A stretch of 64,000 bases of DNA from ASV31 sp965229765 (GTDB lineage Bacteria; Pseudomonadota; Alphaproteobacteria; Rhodobacterales; Rhodobacteraceae), in assembly GCA_965229765.1 (NCBI GenBank), contig CBDDJT010000004.1:868001-932000 (forward strand), in the 5' to 3' direction. Position numbers and translations under genes: made by a program. This document shows, one piece after another, positions 60,001 through 64,000 of the stretch (position 1 is the first letter of the stretch; every line of letters starts with the position of its first letter). A model generated the notes under the pieces. It was given only the letters and a program-made list of their open reading frames with translations, ran no database searches and was not told the DNA's origin.

Positions 60001-61797
60001 ATGCCCCTTGTGCAGCCCAGCGCTTTGACGACGATCGCCGAGATCGGGGTCGGCACGGTCGGGGCCAGCTGGTCGGCGGTGATGCTGGCAAAGGGCCTGC
60101 ATGTCCGGGCCTACGATCCGGCGCCGAACGCAAAGGACAAGGCGGTGGCGCTGATCCGGGGGGCCTGGCCGTCGTTGGTGGACCTGCAGGTGGCAAGGGA
60201 CAGCGTGCCGCCGCTCGACCGGCTGACATTCCATGCCACCATCGAAGAGGCCGTCGCCTCGGCCCAGGTGGTGCAGGAGAACACGCCCGAGGATCTGGCG
60301 CAGAAGCGCGACGTGTTCGCCCGGGTCGGTGCCGCGGCAGGGGCCTCGGTGGTCGTGCTGAGCAGCACGGGCGGCATCGTGCCGAGCGCTTTGCAGGCGT
60401 TCTGCCCCCATCCCGACCGGCTTGTGATCTTTCATCCGTTCAACCCAACGCATCTGGTCCCGCTGGTCGAGATCGTCCCGGGCGAGCGCACGGCACCGGC
60501 CGTCGTGGATTGGGCGATGGAATTCGCGCGGTTGCTGGGAAAGACACCGATCCGGCTGAATGCCGAGTTGCCGGGGCACATGACGAACCGGCTGCAGTTC
60601 GCGCTGGTCCGCGAGGCGGTGCGCTGCATCGTCGAGGGGGTGGCGTCGGCCCGCGACGTGGACGCGGCGGTGCGCTATGGCCTTGCGCCACGCTGGATGC
60701 TGATGGGGGGGCTTCAGACGCTGCACCTGGCCGGCGGGTATGGCGGGATGCGCGCGATCCTCGATCACGCCGGTCCTGCGATCGAGACATGGTGGCGCCC
60801 CGGAGAGGAGTTCGGGCTGACCGAGACGGTGAAGGCTATGCTGGTCGAGGCGGGGGCCGAACTGTCGAACGAACGCAGCATCGAGGACTGGATGGCCTGG
60901 CGCGACGCCGAGCTTGTGCCGCTCTTGCGGGCACAGAGTGTCGCCGAGTTCAGCCAGCCCGGCACGCGCGCGCGGAGACATCGAAGCATGAGCGCGGATC
61001 CGAGGGCGGGCTGGAGCGCCGAGGTCGGCGATTGCCTGCAGATCCAGCGTCGCGGCGCACTCGCGATCCTGACGCTTAACCGCCCGGAAAAGCGCAACGC
61101 CCTGTCGGACGCGCTGGTGCTGTCGTTGACGGCGGCCTTCGGGGCGGTGCCCGAGGATGTCGAGGCGATCGTCCTGAACGGGGCGGGGGACCATTTCTGC
61201 GGCGGTCTCGACCTCAACGAGTTGCGCGAAACCGATATCGTCGAGAGCTTCCGCACGTCGAAGATCGGGCAGGCACTGAACAACACGGTGCAGTATTGCC
61301 GGGTTCCGGTGGTGTCGGCGCCGCATGGCGCGGTTGTGGGCGGGGGGTTGGAGCTGGCGGCTGCGACGCATGTGCGCGTGGCCGAGCCGTCGGCCTTCTA
61401 CGCGCTGCCCGAGGGGATGCGGGGGATCTTCCTGGGATCTGGCGGGTCGGTGCGCCTGCCGCGCCTTATCGGCGCCGACACGGTCATGGACATGATGCTG
61501 ACTGGTCGGGTCTATGGCGCCCAGGAGGCCCACAGCCACCTGCGCCTGGCACAATACCTGGCGGCGGAGGGCGAGGGGCTGGCGCAGGCGATCAAGCTGG
61601 CCGAGCGCATCGTACAGAACGCACCACTCGCAAATTTCGCCGTCGTCCAGGCAATGCCGCGCATCGTCGAGCAGTCGCCGACAGAGGGCTTCTTTACCGA
61701 GATGCTGATGGTGGGCATCGCCCAGAACAAAGAGGAGGCAAAGCGCCGTCTGCGCGCCTTCCTGGTGGAAAAGCGTGACAAGGTGCGTCCGACATGA
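60001..61797 (+). CDS. carnitine/hydroxyacyl dehydrogenase-crotonase fusion
   Basis: A 598-residue two-domain enzyme. Residues 1-320 form a 3-hydroxyacyl-CoA-dehydrogenase-type domain (IAEIGVGTVGASWSAVML, VFHPFNP-like FHPFNPTHLVPLVEIV) closest in pattern to L-carnitine and gulonate dehydrogenases. Residues 345-598 form a crotonase (ILTLNRPEKRNALSDALV, oxyanion loops HFCGGLDLNEL and HGAVVGGGLELAAA). The order is opposite to FadB. The two halves are in one unbroken frame. ATG at 60001 sits right before the Rossmann fold. Operon with a CoA ligase and an acyl-CoA dehydrogenase. Confidence 0.87.
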   Translation: MPLVQPSALTTIAEIGVGTVGASWSAVMLAKGLHVRAYDPAPNAKDKAVALIRGAWPSLVDLQVARDSVPPLDRLTFHATIEEAVASAQVVQENTPEDLAQKRDVFARVGAAAGASVVVLSSTGGIVPSALQAFCPHPDRLVIFHPFNPTHLVPLVEIVPGERTAPAVVDWAMEFARLLGKTPIRLNAELPGHMTNRLQFALVREAVRCIVEGVASARDVDAAVRYGLAPRWMLMGGLQTLHLAGGYGGMRAILDHAGPAIETWWRPGEEFGLTETVKAMLVEAGAELSNERSIEDWMAWRDAELVPLLRAQSVAEFSQPGTRARRHRSMSADPRAGWSAEVGDCLQIQRRGALAILTLNRPEKRNALSDALVLSLTAAFGAVPEDVEAIVLNGAGDHFCGGLDLNELRETDIVESFRTSKIGQALNNTVQYCRVPVVSAPHGAVVGGGLELAAATHVRVAEPSAFYALPEGMRGIFLGSGGSVRLPRLIGADTVMDMMLTGRVYGAQEAHSHLRLAQYLAAEGEGLAQAIKLAERIVQNAPLANFAVVQAMPRIVEQSPTEGFFTEMLMVGIAQNKEEAKRRLRAFLVEKRDKVRPT

Positions 61798-63371
61798 CGG
61801 CGCCGGCGCCGGTTGCGACGCTGGGGGCGCTGTTCGATGATCTGGCGACCCGCCGGGGTGGCGCGGTCGCGCTGCGTGACGCGGACGGGCGCACGGCCAC
61901 CTTCGCCGGTGTCCGCGACCGGGCCGATCGGCTGTGCACGGCCGTCGCGGCCCATGGCGTGGCGCGGGGTGCTCGCGTCGCGATCCTTTCGAAGAACCGA
62001 GTCTGCGTGGTCGAGGCCTTTGGCCTGGTGCGGCTGGGGCTGGTGATCGTGCCGCTGAACTGGCGGCTGGGCGCCGCGGACCTGCGCGCCCTGCTGGAGG
62101 ATTGCGCGCCCGAGGTGCTGATCGTCGACCGGGCGCATCTGCCGGTGGCGCTGGCGATCGCCGGGGGGCTCGGTTGTTTGAGGCTGCGGCTGTGTCTCGA
62201 TGGGCCCGAGGCGGGGTTCGCCGGGCATGAGGCCTTGCTGCAGGCGGCGGGCGAGACGCCCGACCTGCCAGAGGTCGGCCCCGAGGACGCAGCCAGCATC
62301 ATCTACACCAGCGGCACAACGGGTCGGCCAAAGGGCGCGATCATCACCCACAGGGGCGCGCTGGCGAACATGCGGATGTCGCAGGCGGCGCTGCTGCAGC
62401 TGGACCCGGAGGACCGGGTTCTCGCCACGATGCCATTCTTTCATGTCGGCGGGCTATTCTACCACTTCTTCGCGGCTTTCGCCGCAGGCTGCGAGACGAC
62501 GATCCTGCCCGAACTCGACCCCCGCCGCGTGCTGGACACGTTCCGGCGCGACCGAATCACGGTGGTGCATCTGGTGCCGACGATGGTGGCGGCGCTGCTG
62601 GATCACGAAGGTTTCGACGCTGGCGACCTGGGCGAACTGCGGCGGGTGTTCTATGCGGGGTCGCCGATGCCGGGTGCGTTGCTGCGCCGGGCGATGGCGG
62701 CGCTTGAGCGATGCGAATTCCTGCAGGCCTATGGTTCTACCGAAGGCGGGGTGATCTCGGCCCTGACGCCCGAGGATCATCGCGCGGCGCTTCGGGGCGA
62801 CGGCGGTCTGTTGCGGTCCTGTGGCAGGCCGGTGGCGGGATGCAAGGTGCGGGTGGCGGGCGCGGCTCGCGACGCGGCAGAGGCGGGCCGCATCGGCGAG
62901 ATCGAGGTTTGCGGCGAGGGTGTGTTCCAGGCCTACTGGAAGCGGCCTGACGCGACCGAGGCAGTGCGCATCGACGGCTGGGTGCGGACCGGTGATCTGG
63001 GCTATCTGGACCCCGGGGGTGTCCTGTTCCTCGTCGACCGCAAGAACGACATGATCGTGACGGGGGGCGAGAACGTCTATCCCACCGAGGTCGAGGACCG
63101 GCTCGCCGCTCTGGACGGGGTGGCCGAAGCGGCGGTCTTCGGAGTGCCGCACCCGCGCTGGATCGAACAAGTGACGGCGGTGGTGGTGCCAACGCCGGGA
63201 CGCGACCTGCGGGTCGATGACCTTAATGCGTGGCTGCGCCGCGACCTGGCCCCACACAAATGCCCCAAGGAAATCTTCGTTGCCGACGCCCTGCCCAGGA
63301 ACGGCATCGGCAAGGTCGTGCGTGCGCGCCTACGCGAGATCTACAGCAAGACGGAGGATGAAGTCCGGTGA
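61794..63371 (+). CDS. acyl-CoA synthetase (AMP-binding)
   Basis: A 525-residue adenylate-forming enzyme that makes an acyl-CoA from a free acid with ATP. Core motif IIYTSGTTGRPKGAII near residue 165, the hinge WVRTGDLGYLDPGGVLFLVDRKNDMI near residue 400 (split motifs GDLGYLD and DRKND), and the catalytic Lys in PRNGIGKVVR. Overlaps the fusion gene stop (ATGA) and the dehydrogenase GTG. In the carnitine-like reading it would be a CaiC-type ligase; substrate not known. Confidence 0.9.
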   Translation: MTAPAPVATLGALFDDLATRRGGAVALRDADGRTATFAGVRDRADRLCTAVAAHGVARGARVAILSKNRVCVVEAFGLVRLGLVIVPLNWRLGAADLRALLEDCAPEVLIVDRAHLPVALAIAGGLGCLRLRLCLDGPEAGFAGHEALLQAAGETPDLPEVGPEDAASIIYTSGTTGRPKGAIITHRGALANMRMSQAALLQLDPEDRVLATMPFFHVGGLFYHFFAAFAAGCETTILPELDPRRVLDTFRRDRITVVHLVPTMVAALLDHEGFDAGDLGELRRVFYAGSPMPGALLRRAMAALERCEFLQAYGSTEGGVISALTPEDHRAALRGDGGLLRSCGRPVAGCKVRVAGAARDAAEAGRIGEIEVCGEGVFQAYWKRPDATEAVRIDGWVRTGDLGYLDPGGVLFLVDRKNDMIVTGGENVYPTEVEDRLAALDGVAEAAVFGVPHPRWIEQVTAVVVPTPGRDLRVDDLNAWLRRDLAPHKCPKEIFVADALPRNGIGKVVRARLREIYSKTEDEVR

Positions 63372-64000
63372 AGAGTTTCTGCGACGAGGCCGAGGAGTTC
63401 CGCGGCCATATCTCGAAAGAGGTGGAAGAGCGGCTGATCCCACAGGCGGCGGCGCTGGACGAGGCGGGCGTGTTCCCGCGAGAACTGACGCGGGAACTGG
63501 GCGATCTGGGCTATTTCGGCACGATGTACCCGGTCGAGGCGGGGGGCAGCGGGCTGGAGAACCCGAACCTGTGCTTCGCGATCCTCTGCGAGGAACTGGC
63601 GCGCGGCTCGATCGGCTTCGCCGCGGGGGTCTGCATGCAGGGCTCGACTGCGACCCATACGCTTTTCGAATGGGGAAACGACATGCTGCGCGAGACGTAC
63701 TTCGCGCCGGCCCTGCGCGGCGACAAGATCGCCGCCTATGCCATCACCGAACCGAATGCCGGGTCCGACGCTGCCGCGATCGCGACGCGGGCGACGAAGG
63801 TGGATGGCGGCTGGCGGCTGAACGGCTCGAAGATCTTTACCTCCAACGGCACGGTTGCCGACTTCATAACCGTCGTGGCCACGACCGACCCGTCGCAGGG
63901 CGCACGCGCGCTGGAGATGTTCGTGGTGGATACCGGGTGGCATGGCTTCCGGGTGGGTCGCAAGCTCGACAAGTTCTCGGTGCGCTGTTCGGACACGGCC
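63368..64000 (+). CDS. acyl-CoA dehydrogenase, 3'-truncated by window edge
   Basis: The first 211 residues of an FAD-dependent acyl-CoA dehydrogenase. The N-terminal helical domain (FPRELTRELGDLGYFGTMYP) is followed by the family signature YAITEPNAGSDAAAIATRA near residue 125 and the FAD-facing FTSNGTVADFI. GTG start overlaps the ligase stop (GTGA). The catalytic Glu would lie beyond base 64000. A CaiA-like crotonobetainyl-CoA reductase role is possible given the neighbours. Confidence 0.9.
   Translation, partial: MKSFCDEAEEFRGHISKEVEERLIPQAAALDEAGVFPRELTRELGDLGYFGTMYPVEAGGSGLENPNLCFAILCEELARGSIGFAAGVCMQGSTATHTLFEWGNDMLRETYFAPALRGDKIAAYAITEPNAGSDAAAIATRATKVDGGWRLNGSKIFTSNGTVADFITVVATTDPSQGARALEMFVVDTGWHGFRVGRKLDKFSVRCSDTA

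Noticed and set aside
60001..61797. Frameshift that joined two separate genes
   Set aside because: The frame is continuous with normal codon use through the linker and both halves are complete.

Overview
The window is high-GC chromosomal DNA from an alphaproteobacterium, most likely family Rhodobacteraceae (Roseobacter group). The basis is gene content and order: mreBCD-mrdA-rodA, gcvTHP behind a tandem glycine riboswitch, rpmH-rnpA-yidD, a short GltX paralogue, and a proteobacterial cryptochrome/photolyase with an Fe-S cluster. This is inference from protein resemblance, not from a database search. No CRISPR array, rRNA or intact insertion sequence was seen.

Layout. 1-7318: a partial SseB-like gene, then the rod-shape operon on the minus strand (mreB, mreC, mreD, mrdA, rodA, and a hydroxyacid dehydrogenase). 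7457-11300: a LysR regulator, a secreted HExxH protein, a PPOX-fold protein, and leuA preceded by a leucine-rich leader peptide that looks nearly leaderless. Behind the leu promoter stand four back-to-back perfect palindromes. 11453-24921: mixed housekeeping genes (beta-propeller, GST, SDR, photolyase, UbiC-like protein, MORN-repeat protein, NAD synthetase, PfkB kinase, metallopeptidase, MATE, gltX) and one decayed metallo-hydrolase. 25007-31956: ChaC-like gene, glycine riboswitch and gcvT-gcvH-gcvP, a methyltransferase pair, and tRNA-Ala(CGC).

32420-42393 is an accessory catabolic island. It encodes a DUF3830 protein, a 950-residue oxidoreductase that fuses the three subunits of an opine/D-hydroxyproline dehydrogenase, a DHDPS-family lyase, a phosphotriesterase-homology protein, a polar amino-acid ABC importer, an M20-like protein that seems to lack the catalytic glutamates, and a divergent GntR/FCD regulator. 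I infer uptake and oxidation of an unusual cyclic or N-substituted amino acid. It is the best candidate for an undescribed pathway here.

42466-52642 is a second accessory block: a phosphoribosyltransferase, nucleoside hydrolase, adenine-deaminase-like protein, M20 dipeptidase, MTA/SAH-type deaminase and a PotABCD-type importer. It suggests nucleoside or purine scavenging. 52942-58686: mtnA, yidD-rnpA-rpmH, a TVP38 membrane protein with a mercuric-reductase-like flavoprotein, and an orphan histidine kinase. 58740-59809: tRNA-Arg(ACG), an orphan AlpA-like gene with a strong terminator, and a truncated LysR gene, together resembling the remains of an integrated element. 60001-64000: an operon with a carnitine-dehydrogenase-like/crotonase fusion, an acyl-CoA ligase and an acyl-CoA dehydrogenase that runs off the window.
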